Part shown: in pieces, positions 18,422 to 27,571 of the stretch
How the letters are laid out: the number at the start of each line of letters is the position of its first letter
How positions within the stretch are numbered: the stretch's first letter is position 1
From: Mesorhizobium sp. WSM4904
Lineage (GTDB): Bacteria > Pseudomonadota > Alphaproteobacteria > Rhizobiales > Rhizobiaceae
NCBI RefSeq assembly: GCF_029674545.1
Contig: NZ_CP121354.1
Span: forward strand, 2,303,001 to 2,367,000
Direction of reading: 5' to 3'
DNA: 64,000 nt
The notes under the pieces: model-generated
The model's database searches: none
The model's input: the letters and a program-made list of their open reading frames with translations, nothing else
What the model was told of the DNA's origin: nothing
Program-made: the position numbers and the translations under genes

Positions 18422-18435
18422 TTGCGCTGGCTCAA
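18422..18435. promoter_or_regulatory. Candidate FixK/NnrR-type box upstream of truncated haemoglobin
   Basis: TTGCGCTGGCTCAA fits TTG(A/C)-N6-(T/G)CAA and lies 89 bp upstream of the haemoglobin start, in the nnrS-haemoglobin gap. The dyad is weaker than the others (TTGCG versus TTGAG halves), so it may be chance. Confidence 0.4.
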
Positions 18436-18515
18436 ATTGCTCGCGGAACAATGACCGGCGCGCGGCCAGCTCGAAAACCGAGTGACAAGACGGCTTCGCC
18501 GCCCATCTTCAAGGC

Positions 18516-19706
18516 TCACTTGCCGCGTGCGTTGAGGCGAGGCCGCATGAGCATCCCCCCAAAGAGCACAGCGTAGCCGACGAAGGCGGCCACCCAGAAC
18601 GCCGCCGAGATATGCAGCAGAATTGTTGCGGCAGGAGCCATGGCGGCAGCTATTCGCAGAACGGCAGCGATGACGATCGCAACGAAAACCGCGCGTGTTC
18701 CGGCGTTTGCCGTCAGCGCGCGGCCTGTGTGGCCGAGGGAGGCGCGGGTCATGACGGCAAGCGTCATACAGGCAATCGCTCCCACCGCCAATGCATGAAT
18801 GCCGGCCACCGGGGGAACCGTCCCCGGGGCGAAGACGGCTAGGCCGGCTAGCAGCAGGCCAAGCGGCACAAAGGCGAATGCAACGTGCAGGATCAGAACC
18901 AAAGGGTCTGCCAGCGTCCGGTCACCCGCCCAGCGGCCGAGCCGAACGGCATTGAGGACTGCACCGGCGATGAGCAACACGCCGGTTGCGATGGTGTCGG
19001 GAAAGAAAGTCCACGCGGCGAGCCCGACGGCGGACAGCGCGATCGTTGCGATATCGAACCTGCCGAATGATGCCGGGAGCCGGCCGGGCTTCTCGCGAAC
19101 CAGCCAATTGCGGGTGAAGCTCGGAACGATGCGCCCACCGATAACCATGATGAGGACGACAACGGCTCCAAGACCGAGGCGCCGGCTCATATCGGAGACG
19201 CCCTGGTAATGCGCTTCGGCATGAAACATGACATTTGCCGCAAAGAGGGTCGCGACCGGCAGGAGCACCTTGAGGTTCCGCCAGTTTCGCCCGGCAACGA
19301 TTTCCGTCGCGGCGGCGGCTACCACCGCAAGAAGAAAGGAGCAGTCCACGACCGCGCTCAGGAGCCAGCCCGTTTCCGCCGAAAAGAACACGGCCACCCG
19401 ACCCGCGAGCCAGAGCAGCACGAGCACCAACAGGCGAAAATCCTGAACGGGGAGCCGTCCGGTCCAATTGGGAATTGCAGTCAACAGGAATCCCGTCACG
19501 ACCGCCGGCAGATAGCCGAAGAGCAGTTCGTGAATGTGCCAGTCCACGGGCAGGAATACGCTGAGGATCTCGAGCTTGCCGTAATAGAGCGGCAACCACA
19601 AGAGTATCGCGACGCCGGCCTGCAGCGAGCCTAGCAGAAAGAAGGGCCGAAAGCCGTAGGAGAGAATTGCCGGATAGACGCTTGGCCGCGTCCGTGGAAT
19701 TGCCAT
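18516..19706 (-). CDS. nnrS: NnrS family haem-copper membrane protein
   Basis: A 396-residue protein with about twelve hydrophobic helices. It opens YGFRPFFLLGSL, then VDWHIHELLFGY and TAIPNWTGRLP, all characteristic of NnrS. Further marks are HAEAHYQG, GGRIVPSFTRNWL and IHALAVGAIACMTLAVMTRASLGHTGR is the last block, where the H and R-x-SLGHTGR residues are key. NnrS relieves nitrosative stress in studied bacteria. ATG 19706 has GAGG 6 bp upstream and is preferred to the ATG four codons earlier. An NnrR-like box lies 71 bp upstream. Confidence 0.93.
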   Translation of the reverse strand: MAIPRTRPSVYPAILSYGFRPFFLLGSLQAGVAILLWLPLYYGKLEILSVFLPVDWHIHELLFGYLPAVVTGFLLTAIPNWTGRLPVQDFRLLVLVLLWLAGRVAVFFSAETGWLLSAVVDCSFLLAVVAAAATEIVAGRNWRNLKVLLPVATLFAANVMFHAEAHYQGVSDMSRRLGLGAVVVLIMVIGGRIVPSFTRNWLVREKPGRLPASFGRFDIATIALSAVGLAAWTFFPDTIATGVLLIAGAVLNAVRLGRWAGDRTLADPLVLILHVAFAFVPLGLLLAGLAVFAPGTVPPVAGIHALAVGAIACMTLAVMTRASLGHTGRALTANAGTRAVFVAIVIAAVLRIAAAMAPAATILLHISAAFWVAAFVGYAVLFGGMLMRPRLNARGK

Positions 19707-19776
19707 GACATGCCTCATAGGAAACCAGGCAATGCGCCCGTTTCGATTCTTCTATCCCGGCCCCAAAGGGTGGAAT

Positions 19777-19790
19777 TTGCCTCAGCGCAA
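19777..19790. promoter_or_regulatory. NnrR-type box between nnrS and nnrR
   Basis: TTGCCTCAGCGCAA (TTGC-N6-GCAA) lies 71 bp upstream of nnrS in the divergent nnrS-nnrR interval. NnrR sites in denitrifying alphaproteobacteria have TTGCG-N4-CGCAA-like symmetry rather than the TTGAT of FNR. Confidence 0.65.
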
Positions 19791-19913
19791 ACAAGAATGT
19801 GAATCGCCGTCGCCGGCGATAACAGGCTTTACTTGTCGATGGGCGGTCGTCCATGACAAAGTCTGGTCAGGGGCCTGAGAGCGTTGCGCCACTGAAGTCG
19901 GGAGGAAAGGCGG

Positions 19914-20618
19914 TTGGCAAGCCTTGATCGATCACTGATTGCCGGGCTGCCCGTGTTCGAGGGAGTCGCTGCTGCGGATCTCGATCGCATCGTCGGGCAG
20001 GCAAGATCCATTCGTATCGCGAAGGATCAGCCGGTGTTCGAGCAGGAGCAGGAGGCCCATTCGTTCTTCCTGCTGCTCGACGGCCATGTGCGCGTGGTGA
20101 AATCGACCCCGGACGGGCACGAGGTGACCGTACGATATATAAGCCCCGGCGAGCTGATGGGGATCGCCAGCGCGCTGGGCCGGACGACCTACCCGGCAAA
20201 TGCCATTGCCGCCGTCGATTGCGTGGTGCTTGCCTGGGCAAGCCAGCTCTGGCCCACCTTCGCGACGAGCTTCCCGAGCTTCAGCGCCAATACATACAAG
20301 GCGGTGGGAAGCCGGCTCCAGGATGCCCACGCACGCGTCATCGAGATGTCCACCGAGCAAGTGGAACAGCGTGTCGCGCATGCGCTGCTCAAGCTGATCA
20401 AGCAGTCAGGGAAAAAGACCGAGGAAGGCATTTTGATCGACTTCCCGATTTCACGCCAGGACGTTGCGGAAATGACGGGCACAACGCTTCACACGGTGAG
20501 CCGATTGCTTTCGGCCTGGGAAGACCAGGGCCTGGTCAAGAGCGGACGCCAAAGGGTCGTCGTGGTCGAGCCGCATCGACTGCTCGTGATTGCCGAGGGC
20601 CGCGCGGCAAAGAGCTAG
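19914..20618 (+). CDS. nnrR: NnrR/DNR-type Crp/Fnr regulator
   Basis: A 234-residue Crp/Fnr-family factor with a cyclic-nucleotide-binding fold and a C-terminal helix-turn-helix (ISRQDVAEMTGTTLHTVSR). It lacks the FNR cysteine cluster. The recognition helix has His where FnrN and FixK have Glu (LHTVSR versus IETVSR), which fits a TTGC rather than TTGA half-site. The start is a TTG with GGAGG 8 bp upstream. Position next to nnrS and a truncated haemoglobin supports an NO-responsive activator; the NO-sensing itself is inferred from family. Confidence 0.85.
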   Translation: MASLDRSLIAGLPVFEGVAAADLDRIVGQARSIRIAKDQPVFEQEQEAHSFFLLLDGHVRVVKSTPDGHEVTVRYISPGELMGIASALGRTTYPANAIAAVDCVVLAWASQLWPTFATSFPSFSANTYKAVGSRLQDAHARVIEMSTEQVEQRVAHALLKLIKQSGKKTEEGILIDFPISRQDVAEMTGTTLHTVSRLLSAWEDQGLVKSGRQRVVVVEPHRLLVIAEGRAAKS

Positions 20619-20829
20619 TCCCATCTCCGGCATCGATCGCCGCCTCCAGGTCGCGGCGAAGCTGATGCTCGTCGAGATCATGCTCGCGCGCCGCGTCGGA
20701 AACGGTGTGAAAGGAAGCGATCGGGCAGCCGACGCACAGCATGCCGTGCTGGAGGATGACGCGGATTGCAGCCGGCGTCTCGCGCATGATCCTGTCCATC
20801 GTCGCATCGTCGTTCAATTTGCGTTTCAT
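20536..20829 (-). CDS. DUF1858 domain protein
   Basis: A 97-residue protein whose first 60 residues match DUF1858 (hybrid-cluster-protein-associated domain): TMDRIMRETPAAIRVILQ, then HGMLCVGCPIASFHT with the paired Cys of the GM-x-C-x-GC motif. Related domains occur in NO-linked iron-sulfur repair proteins such as ScdA/YtfE. The 3' end runs 83 bp antisense into the nnrR end; the last 35 residues are low-complexity and may be a run-on. A TTGC-N6-GCAA box lies 58 bp upstream. Confidence 0.8.
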   Translation of the reverse strand: MKRKLNDDATMDRIMRETPAAIRVILQHGMLCVGCPIASFHTVSDAAREHDLDEHQLRRDLEAAIDAGDGTSSLPRGPRQSRAVDAARPRRPFGVRS

Positions 20830-20886
20830 GCTGCCGCTTGTCCGCATTGCAGGCAGACATCTTGCCTGCGCGTTCCGGCGCGTTCG

Positions 20887-20900
20887 TTGCTCTGAAGCAA
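20887..20900. promoter_or_regulatory. NnrR-type box upstream of the DUF1858 gene
   Basis: TTGCTCTGAAGCAA is an almost complete dyad (TTGCT-N4-AGCAA) 58 bp upstream of the DUF1858 ATG. Closer to the gene, GCAGGCA and TGCCTGC (20849-20869) form a further inverted repeat. The box resembles the one upstream of nnrS. Confidence 0.55.
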
Positions 20901-20980
20901 AGATGGCGCTGTCTTGCCTTGCTCGACGAAGCCGCAGCTCGAGGTGCGGCTTAGACCTTGCGGCCGGCCGGCCTTGGCAT

Positions 20981-20994
20981 TTGCGATGGATCAA
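20981..20994. promoter_or_regulatory. Hybrid FNR/FixK-type box upstream of phosphoketolase
   Basis: TTGCGATGGATCAA has the same TTGCG-N4-ATCAA layout as the box before the channel gene. It lies 129 bp upstream of the phosphoketolase ATG and overlaps an imperfect palindrome, GATCAA-AGC-TTGATC (20989-21003). Confidence 0.6.
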
Positions 20995-21122
20995 AGCTTG
21001 ATCGTTCTTCGCCGGATAGATCGATGACGACTGGTTTGGCACCGAGCCGTCGTGAACCGGTGGCGGCCTCGATGCGTTGTGCTTCAGCCGGCGTCGACTT
21101 GGAATCAGCGAAGGAGTCGGAA

Positions 21123-23504
21123 ATGACCGAGCATCCCAGCGCCAATCGCTTGTCCGCACAGGAGCTGAGCGACATCGATGCCTATTGGCGTGCCGCCAAC
21201 TACCTGACGATCGGGCAAATCTATCTGCTCGACAATCCGCTGCTTCGCGAGCCGCTTCGGCTGGAGCATGTCAAGCCGAGGCTACTCGGCCATTGGGGAA
21301 CCTCGCCGGGACTGAGCTTCATCTATACGCATCTCAACCGCGTAATCAGACAGCGCGATGCAAATGTCATCTATGTCTGCGGTCCCGGTCACGGGGGACC
21401 TGCGATGGTTGCAAACACCTACCTCGAAGGCACCTACAGCGAGATCAATCCGGATATCCAGTTGGATGAGGCCGGGATGAAGAAGCTCTTCCGGCAGTTC
21501 TCCTTTCCGGGCGGCATCCCAAGCCATGCGGCGCCCGATGTGCCCGGCTCGATCCATGAAGGCGGCGAGCTCGGCTACGCGCTCTCGCATGCTTATGGCG
21601 CGGCCTTCGACAATCCGGATCTGATCGTCGCCTGCGTCGTCGGCGACGGCGAGGCGGAAACCGGGCCGCTCGCCACCTCCTGGCACTCCAACAAGTTCCT
21701 CAACCCGGCGCTTGACGGCGCGGTGCTGCCGATCCTCCATCTCAACGGCTACAAGATCGCCAATCCCACCATTCTGGCCCGCATCCCTGAAGAAGAACTG
21801 CGCGCGCTGTTCGTCGGCTATGGCTACGAACCGCTGTTCGTCGAGGGCGACGATCCGGCCTTGATGCACGAGCGGATGGCGGTCGTGCTCGACGATGCGC
21901 TGGACCGCATTCGGGCGATCCAGCAGGCGGCGCGCAGCGGCGCGAAGACCGCGCAGCCCCGGCCGAAATGGCCGATGATCGTGCTGCGAAGCCCGAAAGG
22001 CTGGACCGGTCCGAAGGAGGTCGACGGGCTGAAGACCGAAGGGTTCTGGCGCGCCCACCAGGTTCCGCTCTCCGGCCTCGCGGAAAACCCCGCGCATCTG
22101 AAGATGCTCGAGGAATGGCTGCGGAGCTATCGGCCTGAAGAACTCTTCGATGCAGCGGGCGCGCCTGTGTCCGCCATCCGTGCCACCGCGCCGGGAGGCG
22201 CCAGGCGCATGAGCGCCAATCCGCATGCCAATGGCGGCCTGCTGCGACGGTCTCTCGATCTGCCGGACCTGAACGAGCACGCGATACCGGTCAAGCGCCC
22301 GGGACAGGTGAAGGCCGAATCGACCAGAGCCATGGGCGCCTTCCTGCGAGACGTCATGGCGTTGAACCAAGCTGCCCGGAATTTCCGCATCGTGGGGCCG
22401 GACGAGACGGCTTCGAATCGCTTGCAGGACGTCTTTGAGGTGACGGAACGCGCCTGGATGGAAGAGATCCTGCCCGAGGATGTCCACCTAGCGCGGGAAG
22501 GCAGGGTTTTGGAAATCCTATCGGAGCATACCTGTCAGGGCTGGCTGGAAGGCTACCTGCTTACGGGGCGCCATGGGTTCTTCTCCTGCTACGAAGCCTT
22601 CACGCATATCGTCGATTCCATGTTCAACCAGCACGCAAAATGGCTGGACGCCTGCCGCAAGCTGCCCTGGCGACGACCGGTCGCGTCGCTGAACTATCTG
22701 TTGTCCAGCCACGTCTGGCAGCAGGAGCACAACGGCTTCAGCCATCAGGATCCAGGCTTCATCGACGTGGCTCTGAACAAGAAGGCGGACGTCGTGCGCG
22801 TCTACCTGCCGGCGGATGCCAACAGCCTGCTTTGCGTGACCGATCATGTGCTGCAGACATGGAACCGCATCAACGTCATCGTCGCCGGCAAAGCCAATTC
22901 CTGGCAGTGGCTGTCCATCGACGAGGCGAAAGTCCACTGCAGCGCCGGCATCGGCATATGGGAGTGGGCATCGACCGACCGCGGGGCAGAGCCGGATGTG
23001 GTGATGGCCTGCGCCGGCGATGTGCCGACGCTCGAGACTCTGGCCGCCGTCCAAATTCTGAAACGCCACATCCCCGATCTCAAGATCCGGCTGGTCAACA
23101 TCGTCGACCTGATGACCCTGCAGCCAAAGGAACATCATCCGCACGGCCTGTCGGATCGCGAGTTCGATGCGCTGTTCACCAGGGACAAGCCCGTCATCTT
23201 CGCCTACCACGGCTATCCATGGACCATCCATCGCCTGACCTACCGGCGGACCAATCACGACAACATCCACGTGCGCGGCTACAATGAGGAGGGCACGACA
23301 ACGACGCCCTTCGACATGACCGTGCTCAATGGGCTCGACCGCTACCATCTCGTGCTCGGCGTGCTCGACCGCATTCCCGAGCCGGCCGGTGCGCACATTC
23401 GGCTGAAACAGGCCATGGAAGGCAAGCTGATCGAGCACCGGGCCCATATCCGCGAGCACGGGCAGGACATGCCGGAGATCCTCGACTGGAAATGGGAGCA
23501 GTAG
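21123..23504 (+). CDS. xfp: Phosphoketolase (xylulose-5-P/fructose-6-P)
   Basis: A 793-residue thiamine-diphosphate enzyme, the usual XFP length, that cleaves xylulose-5-phosphate or fructose-6-phosphate to acetyl phosphate plus a phosphorylated aldose. Marks are [21 protein letters not shown], the ThDP site [34 protein letters not shown] and the C-terminal [15 protein letters not shown] 21123 has GGAG 8 bp upstream; the open frame reaches 20958 but the extra residues are not family-like. It lies 62 bp before ackA, so acetyl phosphate can be turned into ATP plus acetate. Confidence 0.96.
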   Translation: MTEHPSANRLSAQELSDIDAYWRAANYLTIGQIYLLDNPLLREPLRLEHVKPRLLGHWGTSPGLSFIYTHLNRVIRQRDANVIYVCGPGHGGPAMVANTYLEGTYSEINPDIQLDEAGMKKLFRQFSFPGGIPSHAAPDVPGSIHEGGELGYALSHAYGAAFDNPDLIVACVVGDGEAETGPLATSWHSNKFLNPALDGAVLPILHLNGYKIANPTILARIPEEELRALFVGYGYEPLFVEGDDPALMHERMAVVLDDALDRIRAIQQAARSGAKTAQPRPKWPMIVLRSPKGWTGPKEVDGLKTEGFWRAHQVPLSGLAENPAHLKMLEEWLRSYRPEELFDAAGAPVSAIRATAPGGARRMSANPHANGGLLRRSLDLPDLNEHAIPVKRPGQVKAESTRAMGAFLRDVMALNQAARNFRIVGPDETASNRLQDVFEVTERAWMEEILPEDVHLAREGRVLEILSEHTCQGWLEGYLLTGRHGFFSCYEAFTHIVDSMFNQHAKWLDACRKLPWRRPVASLNYLLSSHVWQQEHNGFSHQDPGFIDVALNKKADVVRVYLPADANSLLCVTDHVLQTWNRINVIVAGKANSWQWLSIDEAKVHCSAGIGIWEWASTDRGAEPDVVMACAGDVPTLETLAAVQILKRHIPDLKIRLVNIVDLMTLQPKEHHPHGLSDREFDALFTRDKPVIFAYHGYPWTIHRLTYRRTNHDNIHVRGYNEEGTTTTPFDMTVLNGLDRYHLVLGVLDRIPEPAGAHIRLKQAMEGKLIEHRAHIREHGQDMPEILDWKWEQ

Positions 23505-23566
23505 CCGATGCCGAAGCGCCGGGCCGCGAGGACAAGCGCCGCAAAAGTGACCGGGACCGGTCGGTG

Positions 23567-24742
23567 ATGACCGATGCAATTCTCGTGCTCAACGGCGGCT
23601 CCTCAAGCCTGAAGTTCGCCCTGTTCCAGCAGCGCGACGAACTTCACCTTTTGCTGCGTGGCAGCGTCTCGTCGATAGGGCGCAGCCCACGACTGCACAT
23701 CGCGCCTACGGCTCTGTCGCCCGAAATCGACAGGGGCCTGGGGGACGAGCCGATCGATATCGCAAAGGCGTTCGAGGCCGTGGCGTCCTTTCTCGCCGAC
23801 CGCTGTCTTTTGCGCCAGATCGGCAAGGTTGGACATCGCATCGTGCATGGCGGTCGGGAATTTGCCCGCGCGACCCGGCTTGACGAGCGCACGCTCGATG
23901 TCCTTCACAAGCTTGAGCCGCTGGCCCCGATCCACCAGGCGATCAATCTCGAAATCGTCGGCATGGCCAGCCACCTTCTGCCTGAAGCCTTGCAAGTCGG
24001 CTGCTTCGACACGGCGTTCCACGATGCTCGGCCGGAGCTGTCGAAGCTCTATGGCTTGCCGCGCGAGATGTCGGAACAGGGCATCGTTTCGTATGGCTTC
24101 CATGGATTGTCCTATAGCCACATCGCCGCGAAGCTTCATGATCGCTACGGTGCCGCCGCCGGCGGCCGGACGATTGTCGCCCATCTCGGCAGCGGCGCGA
24201 GCTTGTGCGCCATGAAGGCAGGTGCGAGCGTCGCCACCACCATGGGGTTTTCGACGCTCGACGGTCTTCTCATGAGCACGCGTTGCGGTGCCATCGATCC
24301 TGGCGTGATCCTGCATCTCTTGCAGGACCAGAAGCTGTCATCCGAGGAACTATCCACCTTGCTTTACGAGCGCTCCGGCCTGCTCGGCGTATCCGGCATT
24401 TCCGGTGATATGCAGACGTTGCTTGCGTCGAAGGAGCCCGCGGCGGCCCGTGCCGTCGATCTCTTCGTCTACCGCGCCGGACGCGAGATCGGATCGCTCG
24501 CAGCCGCGCTTGGGGGGCTCGACACACTCGTGTTCACCGCGGGGATCGGCGAGCATGCGCATCAGATCCGGCAAAGGATCAGCGAGGCCGCTGGATGGCT
24601 GGATGTCGTTGTCGACGACGGCCTGAACCGCAGTGGCGAGGAGCTGGTCAGCGCCCCGAATTCCCGCGTCGACGTTCTTGTCATTCCAGCCGACGAGGAA
24701 CGCGCGGTGGCCACGGAACTGCTCGACCTTGAAACGGCCTGA
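23567..24742 (+). CDS. ackA: Acetate kinase
   Basis: A 391-residue ASKHA-fold kinase that makes ATP and acetate from acetyl phosphate. Motifs are LNGGSSSLKFALF at the N-terminus, GHRIVHGG, AHLGSGASLCAM and FTAGIGEHAHQIR. Start ATG 23567 follows the in-frame run-through from the xfp end. Co-transcription with xfp under the box at 20981 gives a substrate-level ATP route at low oxygen. No phosphotransacetylase is seen in the window. Confidence 0.95.
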   Translation: MTDAILVLNGGSSSLKFALFQQRDELHLLLRGSVSSIGRSPRLHIAPTALSPEIDRGLGDEPIDIAKAFEAVASFLADRCLLRQIGKVGHRIVHGGREFARATRLDERTLDVLHKLEPLAPIHQAINLEIVGMASHLLPEALQVGCFDTAFHDARPELSKLYGLPREMSEQGIVSYGFHGLSYSHIAAKLHDRYGAAAGGRTIVAHLGSGASLCAMKAGASVATTMGFSTLDGLLMSTRCGAIDPGVILHLLQDQKLSSEELSTLLYERSGLLGVSGISGDMQTLLASKEPAAARAVDLFVYRAGREIGSLAAALGGLDTLVFTAGIGEHAHQIRQRISEAAGWLDVVVDDGLNRSGEELVSAPNSRVDVLVIPADEERAVATELLDLETA

Positions 24743-24769
24743 TTGCCCCTTGGCAGCAGGGCGGGACGC

Positions 24770-24810
24770 AAAGCGCGTCGCGCCGAACCGGATTTGGGCG
24801 GCGCGCTTTT
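24770..24810 (+). terminator. Hairpin terminator after ackA
   Basis: AAAGCGCG (24770-24777) pairs with CGCGCTTT (24802-24809), with inner CGCC/GGCG pairing, followed by T and A-rich sequence. It stands 27 bp after the ackA stop and probably also serves the convergent acetyltransferase gene. Confidence 0.5.
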
Positions 24811-24869
24811 AAATCTTGCATTCACGCGTGTCGTTTCCCGGAACCGCCGCGCTCTTTGGGCGACATGCG

Positions 24870-25385
24870 TTAACCCGGCAGCTTGGCGCCGAGCTTCCGC
24901 TGAACCAGGACGAGTGTCGGATCATCGGGGTAGGTTGCGACGGTGAAGCCCATGTCGCGCTCAACCTCGATCGCGGCGCGGTTCTCGCGGCTCTCGATCG
25001 ACTCGATCGTCTCGATACCATGCTCCTCGGCATATCGCGCGATATAACTGAGAAATTCCCAGCCGACGCCGAGATGCTTGCGGTCCTGTCGAATGCAGAT
25101 CGCCACCTCGCCGCGCCTGTCGGCCGGATCGCTGGCAAGCGTCGCCACCGCGATCAGCATTCCGTCGGTCGAGAAGGCGAGAAAATTATGGATGTGCGGA
25201 TCGTCGGAGCGGGTCATCGCGACCAGCCGCTCATGCGAAACTTCCTTCACGGCTCCGAGGAAGCGGAAGCGCATATCCTCCGATGTGACATGGGTGAAGA
25301 ACTCAGCGACGAGCAGCTCGTCCTCAGGACGTGCGCGGCGCACCTCGAAGCGAAATCCGGTGTGAGTGGTAAGCGTGGTTTTCAT
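24870..25385 (-). CDS. GNAT family N-acetyltransferase
   Basis: A 171-residue GNAT protein. The fold is read from VRRARPEDELLVAEFF, the acetyl-CoA-binding loop region RQDRKHLGVGWEFLSYIARYA, and VERDMGFTVATYPDDP near the end. It resembles the GNAT module at the C-terminus of the acyl-CoA synthetase at 31533 (same SPEDLRLRFLG-type opening), which suggests the two share ancestry. The substrate is unknown; a protein lysine acetyltransferase is possible. It lies 46 bp downstream of fixK on the same strand. Confidence 0.85.
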   Translation of the reverse strand: MKTTLTTHTGFRFEVRRARPEDELLVAEFFTHVTSEDMRFRFLGAVKEVSHERLVAMTRSDDPHIHNFLAFSTDGMLIAVATLASDPADRRGEVAICIRQDRKHLGVGWEFLSYIARYAEEHGIETIESIESRENRAAIEVERDMGFTVATYPDDPTLVLVQRKLGAKLPG

Positions 25386-25431
25386 TGTCGTCCCTTTCAG
25401 GATTGATGCGCGCGGATTGGCTCGACTGGCC

Positions 25432-26079
25432 TCATTCTCCCATCGCCAGCAGCGTATCCCGCTTGAGGATTTCGATGCTGCGCAGGCTGGGCAGACGAAT
25501 GACGCCCTTCTCCTTCAGGCGGGTGAAGACGCGCGACACGGTTTCAATGGTGAGGCCGAGATAGTCGCCAATGTCGATCCGCGACATCGGCAGTTCCACC
25601 TGCCGCAACCCACCCTGGCGCTCCGACATTTCGACCAGGAATGCCGCGACGCGCTCGATGGCGTTCTGTCGGCCGAGCACGAGAAGATGTTCCTGCGCCC
25701 GGATCAGACCTTTGAGGGCAAGAGGCAGAAGCTGGCGGGACACATCCACTCCCGAGGGAGTGCGAAAGACCCTTACCCCCGTTGCGTTGATGGCTTCGGC
25801 GAAGAAGTGGTGAGTAGCGTCGGCCTCGAAACCGAAAGTCTCTCCCGCCAGATGGAACGCGCTTATCTGTCTGCGGCCGTCGGCAAGCAGGCGGTAGATG
25901 CGGACCGCGCCGAATTCGACCTGGTAGAGGGCGCCCGCCTTTTCGCCTTGGGCATAGATCTCGGCGCCTGCCGGAAAGAAGCTGACCGGCTGCGTTGCCG
26001 CCCCGTCAAAGATGGGCGCAGGGCTATGATGAGGGAGATACGACTGCAGTTCCATCTTGGCGGAAGCGTGAGCGTGCAT
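25432..26079 (-). CDS. fixK: FixK-type Crp/Fnr transcription activator
   Basis: About 215 residues with the strongly conserved FixK core (GEKAGALYQVEFGAVRIYR, GETFGFEADATHHFFAEAINATG) and helix-turn-helix SRIDIGDYLGLTIETVSRVF. The FNR cysteine cluster is absent, as expected for FixK, which is normally controlled through FixLJ or FnrN rather than by direct oxygen sensing. The E-x2-S-R recognition residues predict TTGA half-sites. ATG 26079 is chosen; the frame extends to 26121. An anaerobox lies 153 bp upstream, shared with the divergent small ORF. No fixLJ is present in the window. Confidence 0.93.
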   Translation of the reverse strand: MHAHASAKMELQSYLPHHSPAPIFDGAATQPVSFFPAGAEIYAQGEKAGALYQVEFGAVRIYRLLADGRRQISAFHLAGETFGFEADATHHFFAEAINATGVRVFRTPSGVDVSRQLLPLALKGLIRAQEHLLVLGRQNAIERVAAFLVEMSERQGGLRQVELPMSRIDIGDYLGLTIETVSRVFTRLKEKGVIRLPSLRSIEILKRDTLLAMGE

Positions 26080-26231
26080 GGCTGTGGTCCCGGTGAATTG
26101 GTGACAACAGCAGTCGCGCAAATCCGGCCATGCCGAAATTCGGTTATGTCCCTACGGGAAACTACTTAGAGCGGGCTCGACATCATCCGATCGAGCCGGG
26201 CCGCGCGTGGCCGCTCACGCGTTCCATGCGA

Positions 26232-26245
26232 TTGACCACGATCAA
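26232..26245. promoter_or_regulatory. Anaerobox between fixK and a small divergent gene
   Basis: TTGACCACGATCAA (TTGAC-N4-ATCAA) lies 66 bp upstream of the small gene at 26311 and 153 bp upstream of fixK. Position favours the small gene; it may also allow fixK control by FnrN. Confidence 0.75.
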
Positions 26246-26310
26246 GGCCGGTGTGATTTGGCTCGGCAATTATTGGTCAGAACCAAGCATCCAACCAAGG
26301 GAATCCGACC

Positions 26311-26484
26311 ATGACCTCCGGTATCATCGAAATCTGGGCTGGGATACTCGGCCTCGCGTATCTTGCCGGTGCAGGACTTTATTTCGAGATGATCTCGACC
26401 AGGAAGCGTAGCCACGTTTCGGCGAGCCATGGCTTCGGCCATCACACCCGGCCGCAGCCGCTCAAGATCAGGCACTCGCGATAG
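26311..26484 (+). CDS. 57-residue single-helix membrane protein
   Basis: ATG 26311 with AGGGAA 8 bp upstream opens a 57-codon frame. Residues 4-26 form one hydrophobic helix (IIEIWAGILGLAYLAGAGLYF), followed by a basic, His-rich tail (residues 30-57). I do not recognise the family. The anaerobox 66 bp upstream and the ribosome-binding site argue that it is real and made at low oxygen. The next gene follows by 91 bp and may be co-transcribed. Confidence 0.65.
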   Translation: MTSGIIEIWAGILGLAYLAGAGLYFEMISTRKRSHVSASHGFGHHTRPQPLKIRHSR

Positions 26485-26575
26485 GAACGGGTGCCGGACA
26501 AGCGCGTTTTCCGTTCTGGTTGCCGAATGGAGCGGGTCTGTTCCCGCCTGTTTTCCAAGAAACCGGGGAAGTGCG

Positions 26576-27559
26576 ATGAAGGCAATGGTGCTGGAAAAGC
26601 CCGGTACGCCTTTGAAGCTCATCGACCGCCCCGACCCCACGCCGGGACCGGGCGAGATCAGGCTAAAGGTGGAGGCATGCGCAGTCTGCCGGACCGATCT
26701 GCATGTCGTGGACGGTGATCTGCCGCAGCCGAAGCTGCCGCTCGTGCCGGGCCACGAAATCGTCGGCGTCGTCGATCTGGTCGGCGAGGGCGTGTCGCCG
26801 TCCCGGCTCGGGCAGAGGGTGGGTGTCCCTTGGCTCGGACACACATGCGGGCACTGTCCCTATTGCACCTCCGGCGCCGAAAATCTCTGCGACCAGCCTC
26901 TCTTCACCGGCTATACGCGCGACGGCGGCTTCGCCAGCCATGTCGTTGCCGACGAGCATTTCGCTTTCGAGCTCGATGTCGCCGCGGATCCGGTGTCGCT
27001 GGCGCCGCTCCTGTGCGCGGGGCTGATCGGCTGGCGCTGCCTCAAGAAGGCCGGTGACGGCCGGCGACTGGGCATCTATGGCTTCGGCGCGGCCGCTCAC
27101 ATCATCACGCAGGTGGCGATCTGGCAGGGACGCGAGGTCCTTGCCTTCACGCGGCCGGGGGACATCCAGGCGCAGGATTTCGCGCGCTCGTTGGGCGTCG
27201 CCTGGGCAGGGGCGTCCGATGAATTGCCCACCGTCCAGCTTGACGCCGCGATCATTTTCGCACCGGTCGGCGCGCTGGTGCCGGCCGCATTGCAGGCCGT
27301 TCGCAAAGGCGGCCGCGTGGTCTGCGGCGGTATCCACATGAGCGACATTCCATCGATGCCCTACAAGCTTCTCTGGGAAGAGAGAGAATTGGTGTCGGTC
27401 GCCAACCTAACCCGCCGCGACGCGGAGGAATTCTTCCCGGTCGCGCAGCGCGCGCAGGTGCGCACGCACACAAAAACCTATCCGCTGGAGCGGGCCAACC
27501 AGGCGCTGGACGATTTGCGGATGGGCAGGCTGAGTGGCGCTGCCGTCCTGCAGCCGTGA
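26576..27559 (+). CDS. Zinc-dependent alcohol dehydrogenase family protein
   Basis: A 327-residue medium-chain dehydrogenase. The catalytic zinc site is C38 in ACAVCRTDLH and the GHE motif (PGHEIVG); the structural zinc cysteines are in CGHCPYCTSGAENLC. The nucleotide-binding stretch is GIYGFGAAAHI, with the last Gly of the usual GxGxxG replaced. It oxidises or reduces an unknown alcohol/aldehyde. ATG 26576 follows GGGGAA. It resembles AdhA-like enzymes in size and could consume the aldehyde or NADH at low oxygen; that is inference. Confidence 0.88.
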   Translation: MKAMVLEKPGTPLKLIDRPDPTPGPGEIRLKVEACAVCRTDLHVVDGDLPQPKLPLVPGHEIVGVVDLVGEGVSPSRLGQRVGVPWLGHTCGHCPYCTSGAENLCDQPLFTGYTRDGGFASHVVADEHFAFELDVAADPVSLAPLLCAGLIGWRCLKKAGDGRRLGIYGFGAAAHIITQVAIWQGREVLAFTRPGDIQAQDFARSLGVAWAGASDELPTVQLDAAIIFAPVGALVPAALQAVRKGGRVVCGGIHMSDIPSMPYKLLWEERELVSVANLTRRDAEEFFPVAQRAQVRTHTKTYPLERANQALDDLRMGRLSGAAVLQP

Positions 27560-27571
27560 CGGCCCCGCAGA

